A stretch of DNA of 64,000 nt from an uncultured Christensenella sp. Lineage in GTDB: Bacteria > Bacillota > Clostridia > Christensenellales > Borkfalkiaceae. Position 1 is the first letter of the stretch. Every line of letters starts with the position of its first letter. The notes beneath the pieces are model-generated. The model had not been told where the DNA came from. It worked only from the letters and a program-made list of their open reading frames with translations, and did no database searches. A program made the translations under genes and the position numbers. Below are positions 15,418 to 23,160 of the stretch, one piece after another. The stretch covers positions 186,001 to 250,000 of the forward strand of contig CAJTLT010000002.1 in the NCBI GenBank assembly GCA_910577375.1, written 5' to 3'.

Positions 15418-16320
15418 TTACTTTTTCATTGCGTCAATCTGCTTCTGGACTTCGTCCTGCAAATTTTCGCTCTTCTTTTCAAGACCTTCGCCCATTTCAA
15501 AGCGGGTGAACTTAACAACCTTGAACTTATCGCCGATAATCTGGGAAACCTTTTGGCTGTCGTCCTTTACGAACGCCTGTTCCATAAGGCAGTTTTCGGA
15601 ATAGTATTTGCCCATTTTTCCGTCGATAATCTTTTCAAGAATGGCAACGGGCTTGTTCTTGTTCTTTTCGTCGTTCTGCATCTGAACGAGCATAATTTCT
15701 TTTTCTTTTGCAAGAACTTCCGCGGGAACGTCTGCGGGAACAAGATAAGAAGGGTTGGAAGCCGCAATCTGCAAAGCAACGTCGTGCAACGTTTCTTCGC
15801 TGCCTGCTTTGAAATCTACCGCGTCTACCATAACGCCGACTTTGCCGCCCATATGGATATAGGTTTCGATTTTGCCCTTTGTTTCATAGATTGCGAAACG
15901 GCGGATGGAAATTTTTTCTCCTATTACCGCGGTCATATTGGTGATATAATCTTTAACGGTTGCGCCGTCGAGTTTGCAAGCGTTGAGCGCTTCCACGTCT
16001 GCGGGTTTATTTTCCGCAACTACTTTTGCAACGGCGTTTACTATTTCGTGGAATTTATCTCCGCGGGAAACGAAGTCGCTTTCGCAGTTGATTTCCAAAA
16101 GCACACCCGCGCCGCATTTTTCACATACATATGCGCCGACAGCGCCTTCGGCAGCGATTCTGCCCTCTTTTTTAACTGCCTTTGCGATGCCGCGCTCTCT
16201 CAAAAGCTCGGCTGCTTTTTCCATATTGCCGTCTGCGTCGGTCAAAGCTTTTTTGCAATCGAGCATACCCGCCCCGCTCTTTTCGCGGAGTTCCATAACG
16301 TCTTTAGCAGTGAATGCCAT
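15418..16320 (-). CDS. tsf: Translation elongation factor Ts
   Basis: 300 residues. Exchange factor that reloads EF-Tu with GTP. The N-terminal UBA-like domain (VMELREKSGAGMLDCKKAL) and the core motifs (INCESDFVSRGDKF, MVQMQNDEKNKNKPVAILEKIIDGK, ENCLMEQAF) are intact. It lies 32 nt after rpsB with AGGAGAA before the ATG, the standard rpsB-tsf operon, and ends at a strong terminator. Confidence 0.96.
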   Translation of the reverse strand: MAFTAKDVMELREKSGAGMLDCKKALTDADGNMEKAAELLRERGIAKAVKKEGRIAAEGAVGAYVCEKCGAGVLLEINCESDFVSRGDKFHEIVNAVAKVVAENKPADVEALNACKLDGATVKDYITNMTAVIGEKISIRRFAIYETKGKIETYIHMGGKVGVMVDAVDFKAGSEETLHDVALQIAASNPSYLVPADVPAEVLAKEKEIMLVQMQNDEKNKNKPVAILEKIIDGKMGKYYSENCLMEQAFVKDDSQKVSQIIGDKFKVVKFTRFEMGEGLEKKSENLQDEVQKQIDAMKK

Positions 16321-16352
16321 AACAATATTCTCCTTTTAAATTAATTTCCCGA

Positions 16353-17144
16353 TTATTCCGCTTTTTCTTCCGCGGGTTCAGCCGCTTCGGAATTTGCAAC
16401 TACTTCTTCGATAGAAACGGGTTCTGCAACTTCTTCTTCCGCACCGGGGAGAACGGGCGTTACGCCCTGATTAGCTTCGATAACGGCGTTTGCGATAACC
16501 GCAGCGATAAGCTTAACCGCACGGATAGCGTCGTCGTTGCCGGGGATTACGTAGTCGATAAGGTCGGGGTCGCAGTTGGTGTCTGTGATAGCGACGATGG
16601 GGATATTGAGCTTGCGCGCTTCCGCAACGGCGATATCTTCGTTGTGGGGGTCAACCACGAACATAACTCCGGGGAGTTTGTTCATTTCGCGGATGCCGCC
16701 GAGGTTGGTAACGAGCTTTTGATATTCTTCCTTGAGTTTTGCAACTTCTTTTTTGGGAAGAAGGTCGAATTCGCCGTTCTGTTCCATTTTTTCGATTTTA
16801 ACCATTCTGTCTATACGGGTGCGAATGGTTTTGAAGTTGGTGAGCATACCGCCCAGCCAACGGCTGTTGACATAGTACATACCGCAGCGCTCGGCTTCTT
16901 CTTTAATAGCTTCCTGAGCCTGCTTTTTGGTGCCTACAAAGAGAACGGATTTACCCTCTTTAACCGCTTCGCAAACATATTTGTAAGCTTCTTCGATTAA
17001 GTCAACGGTAATCTGCAAATCGATAATGTGGATATCGTTGCGCGCCGCATAGATGTACTTGGACATCTTGGGGTTCCATTTCCTTGTCTGGTGCCCGAAG
17101 TGTACGCCCGCTTCGAGCAGTTGTTTCATAGATATAACTGCCAT
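16353..17144 (-). CDS. rpsB: Small ribosomal subunit protein uS2
   Basis: 263 residues. The N-terminus VISMKQLLEAGVHFGHQTRKWNPKM and later motifs such as NSRWLGGMLTNF and PIVAITDTNCDPD are diagnostic of S2. A ~35-residue Glu/Ala-rich acidic tail follows the conserved core, as in many Firmicutes. GGAGG lies 6 nt before the ATG. A ~105-nt leader precedes it. Operon with tsf. Confidence 0.96.
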   Translation of the reverse strand: MAVISMKQLLEAGVHFGHQTRKWNPKMSKYIYAARNDIHIIDLQITVDLIEEAYKYVCEAVKEGKSVLFVGTKKQAQEAIKEEAERCGMYYVNSRWLGGMLTNFKTIRTRIDRMVKIEKMEQNGEFDLLPKKEVAKLKEEYQKLVTNLGGIREMNKLPGVMFVVDPHNEDIAVAEARKLNIPIVAITDTNCDPDLIDYVIPGNDDAIRAVKLIAAVIANAVIEANQGVTPVLPGAEEEVAEPVSIEEVVANSEAAEPAEEKAE

Positions 17145-17285
17145 ATTATTCCTCCGTTTACCTCCCCGAAAGCGCGGCTTTAAGGCGCGTATAACGGCAT
17201 GAAAAATTTACCGTCACGGAACGCCCGCCCTTCGGGTGTGAATTTATAGCCTTGATATTTTAGCAAATTAATTTTTGTTTGTAAA
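17145..17285 (-). promoter_or_regulatory. rpsB promoter and ~105-nt leader
   Basis: TTTACA (17285-17280), 17 bp, TAAAAT (17262-17257); predicted start near 17250. The leader contains several GC-rich self-complementary segments, including a CACCCGAAGGGCGGG-type hairpin near 17223-17240, and may carry an S2-responsive element. The regulatory part is inference from position only. Confidence 0.5.
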
Positions 17286-17331
17286 GCGGTTTTATATATA
17301 ATTGTAAAAGAAATTAAGAGTGAAACGCAAA

Positions 17332-17365
17332 GCGCGCCCCGCGGCAAAACTGCCGCGGGGCGCGC
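17332..17365 (-). terminator. Terminator after the DUF1292 gene
   Basis: 15-bp GC-rich arms (17332-17346, 17351-17365) with a 4-nt loop, followed on the minus strand by a modest T-rich tract. Confidence 0.75.
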
Positions 17366-17388
17366 AAATCCGGTAAAATATTTTGTTT

Positions 17389-17688
17389 TTAATTTTCTTC
17401 TCCGTCGTAATCTTCCGCGTCGGCTTCCTGCTGATAGAATTCGAAAACCTCTTCCAAAAGGTTTTCGTCTTCGATAGGTTCAAGCACTTCGTCCTGTTCG
17501 TTAAGGCGGAAAATAACGACCTCGTCTTCCGCGATTTCTTCGCTGGGCTCCGCGGCAAGAAGAAGCGTATATTTCTGCCCTTTGTATTCCGTTACGTCCA
17601 GAAGTTTGAATTTTATTACGTTGCCGTCGTCGTCAACCAGCTCTATAATTTCTTCCTCAATCTCTTCGTTTTCAAGTTGCTCGCTCAT
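17389..17688 (-). CDS. DUF1292 (YrzB-like) protein
   Basis: 99 residues, very acidic (Glu/Asp about a third). The middle matches the DUF1292 pattern: ELVDDDGNVIKFKLLDVTEYKGQKYTLLL, a small beta-sheet domain. Function unknown. In Firmicutes the gene normally follows ruvX, and here it starts 2 nt past the ruvX stop with its ribosome site inside ruvX, so the two are co-translated. The ireB gene that often heads this operon is absent. Confidence 0.85.
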   Translation of the reverse strand: MSEQLENEEIEEEIIELVDDDGNVIKFKLLDVTEYKGQKYTLLLAAEPSEEIAEDEVVIFRLNEQDEVLEPIEDENLLEEVFEFYQQEADAEDYDGEEN

Positions 17689-17690
17689 TT

Positions 17691-18113
17691 TTATACTCCT
17701 TTTTTTAATTTTGCAAGATAGCCGTCAAGAATGTTTGCGGCGGCAAGCGCGTCAACATAGTTTTTGCGTTTTTCGCGCCTCATACCCTCCGAAATAAGCA
17801 CGTCGTGCGCCATACGGGTGGTGAACCGTTCGTCTTCGCATACTACGGGGATTGCTGTTGCGTTTTTAAGCGCTTCTATAAAGCGCCTTGTTTTTTCGGT
17901 TTGCAACGCCTCCGAACCGTCGAAATTAACGGGAAGCCCGCAAATTATGACGGTTGCGCCTTTTTGCCTTGCTATTTCGGCTATCGCGGCAACGTCCTCT
18001 TTAAAGCCCTTGCGGAAATATGTTTGCGAGGGCAAAGCATATGTATTGAACGGGTCCGAAACCGCAACGCCGATTCTTTTATCGCCGATATCGAAAGCAA
18101 CGTATCTTTCCAT
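17691..18113 (-). CDS. ruvX: Putative pre-16S rRNA / Holliday junction nuclease RuvX (YqgF)
   Basis: 140 residues with an RNase H-like fold. Visible motifs: AFDIGDKRIGVAVSDP (catalytic Asp8), the ICGLPVNFDGSE loop, EDERFTT and the terminal DALAAANILDGYL with its conserved Asp. Family members process the 5' end of 16S rRNA. The ATG at 18113 has no Shine-Dalgarno. TTGATA-17-TAAAAT ends exactly 6 nt before it, so the message should start at the ATG itself. It is co-transcribed with the DUF1292 gene. Confidence 0.92.
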   Translation of the reverse strand: MERYVAFDIGDKRIGVAVSDPFNTYALPSQTYFRKGFKEDVAAIAEIARQKGATVIICGLPVNFDGSEALQTEKTRRFIEALKNATAIPVVCEDERFTTRMAHDVLISEGMRREKRKNYVDALAAANILDGYLAKLKKGV

Positions 18114-18119
18114 AAAGGT

Positions 18120-18148
18120 ATTTTAACATAAGCAGTTAAAGTTATCAA
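18120..18148 (-). promoter_or_regulatory. Leaderless promoter of ruvX
   Basis: TTGATA (18148-18143), 17 bp, TAAAAT (18125-18120), then 6 nt to the ATG at 18113. Confidence 0.7.
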
Positions 18149-18167
18149 GTATATATCCCGCCATTTT

Positions 18168-18196
18168 TTTACATTCATAAACCGCGATAATATGAT
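18168..18196 (+). promoter_or_regulatory. Promoter of the small membrane-protein gene 18243-18449
   Basis: TTTACA (18168-18173), 17 bp, TATGAT (18191-18196). Leader of about 40 nt. Confidence 0.6.
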
Positions 18197-18242
18197 AAAT
18201 ACTGTTATTAGGGCAAAATGCCCGTTACAAGGAGAAGAAATC

Positions 18243-18449
18243 GTGGAAAAGTTTATTTTCGGACTTGCCGTAGGTATGGCGGGCGGCGCGTTGCTTGTTG
18301 CAAACAACTGTAAGCTTCTTAATCTCGTTAAAAAGAATCAGGAAGACATTATGGAAAAAGCCGAATGCTATATCGATAAAAAACTCGAAGAACTTGAAAA
18401 AACCGGCGAAGGAAAAGAGAAAAAATCTCCCCAGAAATCGCAGGGCTGA
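18243..18449 (+). CDS. Small single-pass membrane protein, unknown
   Basis: 68 residues from a GTG start with AAGGAGAAG 5 nt upstream; the longer frame from 18192 starts inside the promoter region. Residues ~4-22 (FIFGLAVGMAGGALLVANN) form one membrane segment or glycine-zipper helix. A charged helix follows (QEDIMEKAECYIDKKLEELEKTG) with a Lys/Ser-rich tail. The layout resembles small YtxH-like envelope proteins but no family is certain. It is monocistronic, divergent from ruvX, and ends at a strong terminator. Confidence 0.65.
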   Translation: MEKFIFGLAVGMAGGALLVANNCKLLNLVKKNQEDIMEKAECYIDKKLEELEKTGEGKEKKSPQKSQG

Positions 18450-18487
18450 ACAAATTATTCGGTTTGAATTATTAGCCGGCGTAAAAG

Positions 18488-18527
18488 AGCCGCCCGACGC
18501 TTTAAAGCGTCGGGCGGCTTTCTTTAT
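18488..18527. terminator. Terminator (usable from both sides)
   Basis: A 32-bp perfect palindrome (AGCCGCCCGACGCTTT and its complement) followed by TTCTTTAT. On the minus strand it is followed by CTTTTAC. Confidence 0.8.
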
Positions 18528-18559
18528 ACTTATTGCCGGATTTGAACTACATACGTAAA

Positions 18560-19156
18560 TCAGTTGTTGCGGAGCTGCAATCTTAAAAGCGCGTTTTCGT
18601 CGGTCAGCCTTTTTATCAAAGTGGTGAGCCGCTTGTTTTCTTCTTTAAGGCTTGCCGCAAGTTTATCGTAAAGACCGTTTATTTCTTCTTCTATACGCTT
18701 TCTCGCATCGTCGCTTTCCGTTTTAAGTCCGCATTCACGCATAAGCCTTTCTATGCGTTCGGGTTCTTTGCCCGCCACATTGCGGTATTTATTCTGATAG
18801 CGCAGCATAAGTTTATCGTTGCCCTTGGAAAGGTTAAGCACTGCGCGGCGAACGGAAACGCCCCTGCTTTTCTGCAAAAGAATTTCCTTTAAAATTCTGT
18901 CTGTTTCCTCTTCGGAAAACGGAATTATTTTTTCGGCTTTCAAATCTTTTCCGCTCAGTATGGACCTCACGCGTTTATCGCCCGTACTGCGCAAAAGCGC
19001 GTAATAATAGTTGCGCACGCTGCCTTTTGCCCTGCCGGTTTTCTGCGCATAAGAGGCGAACAATCCCGAAAGCGTTTTCCCCTCTCTCTTTCCGTCGCTC
19101 ACATATTCCACAAGCCTTTTAGCCTCTTCTTCGGTATAGCCGTTAATCTTGTTCAT
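18560..19156 (-). CDS. Putative DNA-binding protein with C-terminal coiled coil, unknown
   Basis: 198 residues from the ATG at 19156 (GGAGG 9 nt upstream); an upstream in-frame start has no ribosome site. Residues ~15-60 contain GKTLSGLFASYAQKTGRAKGSVRNYYYAL, which looks like a helix-turn-helix or Myb/SANT-like unit, and a second similar basic segment follows near 75-125. The last ~45 residues are a heptad-like coiled coil. I know similar segments from clostridial hypothetical proteins but not a function. DNA binding is inference. Confidence 0.6.
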   Translation of the reverse strand: MNKINGYTEEEAKRLVEYVSDGKREGKTLSGLFASYAQKTGRAKGSVRNYYYALLRSTGDKRVRSILSGKDLKAEKIIPFSEEETDRILKEILLQKSRGVSVRRAVLNLSKGNDKLMLRYQNKYRNVAGKEPERIERLMRECGLKTESDDARKRIEEEINGLYDKLAASLKEENKRLTTLIKRLTDENALLRLQLRNN

Positions 19157-19184
19157 AAAAAAATTCCTCCATACGGACAAGATA

Positions 19185-19212
19185 TTGACATAATTTTCAA
19201 ACGCTATACATT
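19185..19212 (+). promoter_or_regulatory. Promoter of 19279-20205
   Basis: TTGACA (19185-19190), 16 bp, TACATT (19207-19212). It lies between two divergent genes. Confidence 0.5.
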
Positions 19213-19278
19213 AAATAATAATAATCGGCATGCGAAATTTACGGACTCCGTGCGCCCTATAAATTACGCGAGGGAATT

Positions 19279-20205
19279 ATGAGAATATACTTTTTATCGT
19301 ACAAGCCCGCCATATTGAAGTTAAACGGCTTATATGTGGGGGGCATCGACCTTTTTGAAAGGCGCGTTGAAATAGATTTGAACGACAGCGTTTTAGCCGA
19401 AATAGTTCCGGGGGACAATCTCCAACCCGTGAACTTTTTTATAAACGAACGGCTTTTGTTCGAACCTCCCGCGTTTTTAGACGTATATCTTATGTCCGGA
19501 GAGGCGCTTATTTATGTGCGCGAGTACGGAAACAAGGGCATATCCCTTAACGTAATTGCGCAAACGCGCTTTTGCGGCAACCTTATAACGGTGTTTTCAC
19601 AAGGGGGAGCGTACCTTTCAATCGAAGGTTCGGGCTATACTCTTTTACCTTTACCCGCAAAATTTATAAACGCGCGGCTTGAAGAAAAAATGCTCGGCGG
19701 ATACCCCGTTCTCGCCGTTTGGGGCGGGAATATGCTGCAATTAATAAACAATAACGGCAAAAGAATATTTATGAACGAAGTCGAAAGCGCGGAGTTTTCC
19801 GACGTGCTTAAGGTTACGGCGGCGTTTGAAACGTGTACCGCGGCAAAGGCGGTTTGCACCTACTCTTTCGACGGCGAAAAGCTAACATTAGAAGCGAGCA
19901 AAACGGTTGAAACGCGTCCGCCGGAAAAGAACGTTTTGCACTTTGCGTTTTTCGAAAGCGTATTGACCTGCGGCGATTACCCCGCATATATGTGCGAAGA
20001 ACTTAAAAAGAAAGCGGGCGCGCTGAAAAACTATCTCGGCGATTTTGTAAGCGTTACCGTGCCAACCGAAAAGTTTTACGCCGAACACGGCGGGATACGC
20101 GCGGCGGGACTGGTTTACCCGAAAGCTTCAAACCTTTTTGAAGTAAAATATTTTGCGGTTGATTTAGACGGCGATAAAATATCAAACGTTTATCCCGTGG
20201 AATAA
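19279..20205 (+). CDS. Hypothetical protein, 308 residues
   Basis: Start supported by GAGGG 4 nt before the ATG. No signal peptide or membrane segment. Predicted beta-rich throughout, with repeated short strands and turns in residues 1-190 and a mixed C-terminal part (AGALKNYLGDFVSVTVPTEKF onwards). There is no motif I recognise. It stands alone, with its own promoter and a shared terminator after the stop, divergent from the coiled-coil protein gene at 18560-19156. Probably a cytoplasmic protein of a lineage-specific family. Confidence 0.65.
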   Translation: MRIYFLSYKPAILKLNGLYVGGIDLFERRVEIDLNDSVLAEIVPGDNLQPVNFFINERLLFEPPAFLDVYLMSGEALIYVREYGNKGISLNVIAQTRFCGNLITVFSQGGAYLSIEGSGYTLLPLPAKFINARLEEKMLGGYPVLAVWGGNMLQLINNNGKRIFMNEVESAEFSDVLKVTAAFETCTAAKAVCTYSFDGEKLTLEASKTVETRPPEKNVLHFAFFESVLTCGDYPAYMCEELKKKAGALKNYLGDFVSVTVPTEKFYAEHGGIRAAGLVYPKASNLFEVKYFAVDLDGDKISNVYPVE

Positions 20206-20220
20206 TTATATTTTAAAATA

Positions 20221-20260
20221 AAACTCCGCCATACGGCAATGCCGTTTGGCGGAGTTTTTA
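20221..20260. terminator. Bidirectional terminator
   Basis: 17-nt arms (20221-20237, 20241-20257; a few mismatches) flanked by AAA and TTT on both sides. It ends the hypothetical gene on the plus strand and the lipoprotein gene on the minus strand. Confidence 0.8.
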
Positions 20261-20272
20261 AATTGTGGTCGA

Positions 20273-20659
20273 TTATTTTTTAAGTTCGAGCTTCATTCCG
20301 TCCATTTCAAAAGAAAGAACGTTGCCGTCAAGCTTAACTTCCATGCTTTCACCGTCGGCAGTGAATATGTACTTACCGTCTTTTTCTTCCCAAGTACCCT
20401 TTTCGGTCACCGAGGTACCCATGTTAGCTTTAAGTTCAAAGGTATTGTCGTCTTTTACAACAAGCGAATAAGCGTCCTCGGACACCTTTATGCCCATATA
20501 CTCTTGACCCGCTTTGATTTCAATGCTGATTCCGCCCTGACTCATGCTCATTTTGGAAAACTTATACGTTCCAACAATGCCCGTAGAGCAAGCCGTAAGG
20601 CAAAGGCAAAGAGCCACAACTGCTATTGCAGATACTATTCCCGCAATTACTTTTTTCAT
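20273..20659 (-). CDS. Small lipoprotein divergent from an XRE gene
   Basis: 128 residues from the ATG at 20659 (GGGAGA about 10 nt upstream). The signal peptide ends in the lipobox LTAC (Cys24). The mature part (IVGTYKFSKMS..., VVKDDNTFELKA, KGTWEEKDGKYIFTADG) is a small beta-barrel pattern like the lipocalin-like or DUF5640-type domain of clostridial lipoproteins. The frame could be extended upstream, but that region holds a perfect promoter. Transcribed away from the XRE gene at 20789. Role at the cell surface unknown. Confidence 0.75.
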   Translation of the reverse strand: MKKVIAGIVSAIAVVALCLCLTACSTGIVGTYKFSKMSMSQGGISIEIKAGQEYMGIKVSEDAYSLVVKDDNTFELKANMGTSVTEKGTWEEKDGKYIFTADGESMEVKLDGNVLSFEMDGMKLELKK

Positions 20660-20708
20660 TTTTGCAAATCTCCCTGTTTTTTTGTGTAATATTTTACACA
20701 TTAAACAC

Positions 20709-20737
20709 ATTATATGGGTAATTTTGGTAAATGTCAA
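20709..20737 (-). promoter_or_regulatory. Perfect sigma-A promoter with a direct repeat in its spacer
   Basis: TTGACA (20737-20732), 17 bp, TATAAT (20714-20709) on the minus strand. The spacer contains TTACC-AAAA-TTACC, a candidate binding site for the divergent XRE protein. Confidence 0.7.
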
Positions 20738-20788
20738 GCAAGCCCGTGTAAAAATTTTCCATAATAGAGGCGCTGAATGAGGAAATAA

Positions 20789-21112
20789 ATGTATAGAATT
20801 ACACAGTTAAGAAACGAAAAAAGCATAAGCCAGCGCGCTTTGGCAAAGAGAATAGGCGCAAGCCCGAAAGCCGTTAACTTTTGGGAAAGCGGAAAAGTAG
20901 AACCTTCCGCCAAATTTATCTGCGCCCTTGCCGACACGTTCGAAGTGACGTGCGATTATCTTCTCGGCAGAGAGGACGACTTCGGCAACGTAAACGTTAT
21001 GCGCAATCTTACCGAAAAAGAAAAGTTTTGGCTGGATTGTTTCCAGAAGCTTTCCCCCAAGCAGTTTGACGAAGTTGTGAATTACATTAATTATCTTGTT
21101 TCCAAAACATAA
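20789..21112 (+). CDS. XRE-family HTH regulator with C-terminal extension
   Basis: 107 residues. The N-terminal HTH_3 domain (ITQLRNEKSISQRALAKRIGASPKAVNFWESGKVEPSAKFICALADTF) ends in VTCDYLLGREDD. About 38 extra residues follow (EKEKFWLDCFQKLSPKQFDEVVNYINYLVSK), a helical tail that may dimerise. GAGGAAATAA before the ATG gives a Shine-Dalgarno, unlike the smaller siblings. It is divergent from the lipoprotein at 20273-20659 and likely regulates its perfect-consensus promoter. Confidence 0.82.
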   Translation: MYRITQLRNEKSISQRALAKRIGASPKAVNFWESGKVEPSAKFICALADTFEVTCDYLLGREDDFGNVNVMRNLTEKEKFWLDCFQKLSPKQFDEVVNYINYLVSKT

Positions 21113-21115
21113 AAG

Positions 21116-21150
21116 ACCCCCGACGGCGACTCCGTCGGGGGTTTGTTTAT
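21116..21150. terminator. Bidirectional terminator
   Basis: ACCCCCGACGG (21116-21126) pairs with CCGTCGGGGGT (21132-21142), followed by TTGTTTATT. Confidence 0.8.
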
Positions 21151-21174
21151 TATTTAATATTTGTTGAAATTTTG

Positions 21175-23160
21175 TCAACAGCCGCGGGAACCTCCGCCTC
21201 CTCCACCGCCGCCCGATGAGCCGGAAGAACCTCCTCCACCTCCGGACGAACCGCCACCACCGCCGCTGCCCGAAGCGCGGGGCGCATAAGAACCCGCATG
21301 CGCAATTCCGGAGCTTACCGTATGTAAATTCACGTTGTTACGCACATATTCGGGCACGGTTATTTCAAGCGCGGCAAAACGTTTTTTTATTTTTTCGCTT
21401 ATGCCCATTATTAAACAATAGGGCAAAATATCCGAAAAATATTCGGGATTTTCTTCGAAAAGCAATTGTATTTTAGGCAGTTCCGCTTTAAGCAAAAACT
21501 TTTTAAAGCCGAGCAGTTTGCCGTAATCCCTAAGGGTTGCTTTATTGCGGTAAGCAATGTACTGAGGCAATACGAATACTCCCGCACACCAAAACAGCGG
21601 AGCCCAGAATACAAACATTCCGAAATAATCGTAAGCGGGAATATAAAATAAAAACAAGAATAAAGCGAAAAACAAAGCGTTCCATAAAACCAAAAATATT
21701 AAGGGTAAAATAAGCTTTTCTTTACACTGTACGGCAAGAATCATAGTACCGGGAATCATAGATACCATAAAAATTACCGGAATAAATGACTGCCATAAAA
21801 AGCAATACCAACCCATAGCCGCAAAAAACGGAATAAGCGATACAAAACTTACAACCGACAAAACAACCGTGTTTAGCGTATCCCTTTTTACAAAATAAGG
21901 ACTCCTGTCCGCTTCCTCTATAAGATTTTGCGTGGCTTCGTAAAGCCTTTCCTTTTCATATCTGTATTTGCGTTTTTTATAATATTTTGTGGAAAACGTA
22001 TAATTCAAACCTCCTATGCCGCCGAACAACACATTGAAATAATGTATTTCCTGCGGACTTTCCAAAACCGAGAGCATTTCGGGGGAAAGTCTGTTTACGG
22101 GAGCTTTCAGCCGCGTTTTTTTTGCGGTTTTTAAAACGTTTGCCTTTAAAATAATATCTCTTTTGCCGTCTTGTTCTATCTTTATCAGACCTTTGCCCGC
22201 CCACTTCAAAAGCAGAGCGGCAACGTCCTTGTTTTTTGCGCCCGCGCGCCAAACCGAGGCGAAACGCATAACGTTCATACCGTCGGGCGGGTAAAACTCC
22301 GTTGTTTCCAAAGGTTTTTTCCCGAAGCCGAAAGTAAGAACAAGCGCGAGCGTTACGCCCGCAAGTGCGACTGCGACAAATATCAGATAGTAATAATTAA
22401 ATTCAAAACTGAGTTCAAAATATCCGTCGGGCAGAATAACCTGCACGGTATATCCTTTATCCGCGCTTTGCGGCGCGGCGTTTATTTCTATAACGTTGCC
22501 GTAAACGGAAATATTTTCCCCATTTTCAAAATTCGGGTTCCATTGCGCCATATCGTTCGTGCGTACGGATACGTCGGATAAATCCGCGTCCTCGGGGAAA
22601 GTAATTTTTGCGGAAAAATTTTCCGTAGTTGCCATTGCATAACCCAGAACGTCCAAAGTAAAATCGTCGAAGCCGCCGAATTTATCTTCGCTTTGGTCGT
22701 AAACGTATTTAAGCACGAAAACATGCGTGGAGTTTGCGCCGAAATATCCTTCGGGCGTCTGCATTTTTACAGAATAAAACTCCCCCTCGCTGTACAAGCT
22801 TTGCGTTACTTTACATTCTCCGCCGTCAAGCGTGACCGAAACGCCGTCAAGTCCTGCAATATATCTGCCGCCCGAGCGTTTTTCTCCGCCGAAAATACGC
22901 GTGGTTTTACTGATACGCTGGATATCGCGGATTATTCCGGTATTTACGCCGCCGCGGGAAAAACGGACGGTCAGCCTTTCCGTTATTTCATAAGTTTTAT
23001 CTTTGCGGACGTTAATTTCCGTGCGTACGTCGGTGAATTTGTAGTTATCGTCAACCGAAGCCTGCGCGGAAGAGTAACCACCTCCGAAAAACAGCACGCA
23101 TAAAAACGCGCACACAAGCATTATAAAAACCGTTAAAGAAACTTTCAGCCTGCTTTTCAT
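21175..23160 (-). CDS. DUF2207 membrane protein with Gly/Ser-rich tail
   Basis: 661 residues. Signal peptide at residues ~1-35, then an extracellular DUF2207 beta-rich domain with the family opening (YKFTDVRTEINVRKDKTYEITERLTVRF). A membrane helix follows near 250-275, then a cytoplasmic part with PPDGMNVMRFASVWRAGAKNKDVAALLLKWAGKGLIKIEQDG. Several helices lie near 420-530, and the last ~40 residues are almost only Gly and Ser, ending in Cys. Related proteins end in similar Gly-rich tails. The start overlaps the stop of the upstream DUF2207 gene (ATGA), so the two are coupled. Envelope role, exact function unknown. Confidence 0.85.
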   Translation of the reverse strand: MKSRLKVSLTVFIMLVCAFLCVLFFGGGYSSAQASVDDNYKFTDVRTEINVRKDKTYEITERLTVRFSRGGVNTGIIRDIQRISKTTRIFGGEKRSGGRYIAGLDGVSVTLDGGECKVTQSLYSEGEFYSVKMQTPEGYFGANSTHVFVLKYVYDQSEDKFGGFDDFTLDVLGYAMATTENFSAKITFPEDADLSDVSVRTNDMAQWNPNFENGENISVYGNVIEINAAPQSADKGYTVQVILPDGYFELSFEFNYYYLIFVAVALAGVTLALVLTFGFGKKPLETTEFYPPDGMNVMRFASVWRAGAKNKDVAALLLKWAGKGLIKIEQDGKRDIILKANVLKTAKKTRLKAPVNRLSPEMLSVLESPQEIHYFNVLFGGIGGLNYTFSTKYYKKRKYRYEKERLYEATQNLIEEADRSPYFVKRDTLNTVVLSVVSFVSLIPFFAAMGWYCFLWQSFIPVIFMVSMIPGTMILAVQCKEKLILPLIFLVLWNALFFALFLFLFYIPAYDYFGMFVFWAPLFWCAGVFVLPQYIAYRNKATLRDYGKLLGFKKFLLKAELPKIQLLFEENPEYFSDILPYCLIMGISEKIKKRFAALEITVPEYVRNNVNLHTVSSGIAHAGSYAPRASGSGGGGGSSGGGGGSSGSSGGGGGGGGSRGC

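Noticed and set aside
17389..18113. Complete IreB-RuvX-YrzB operon
   Set aside because: ireB is not upstream of ruvX; the gene on the other side (18243-18449) is divergent and unrelated.
21175..21290. Low-complexity Gly/Ser tail as a sequencing artefact
   Set aside because: The frame stays open to a proper stop, and other DUF2207 proteins are known to end in similar Gly-rich tails.
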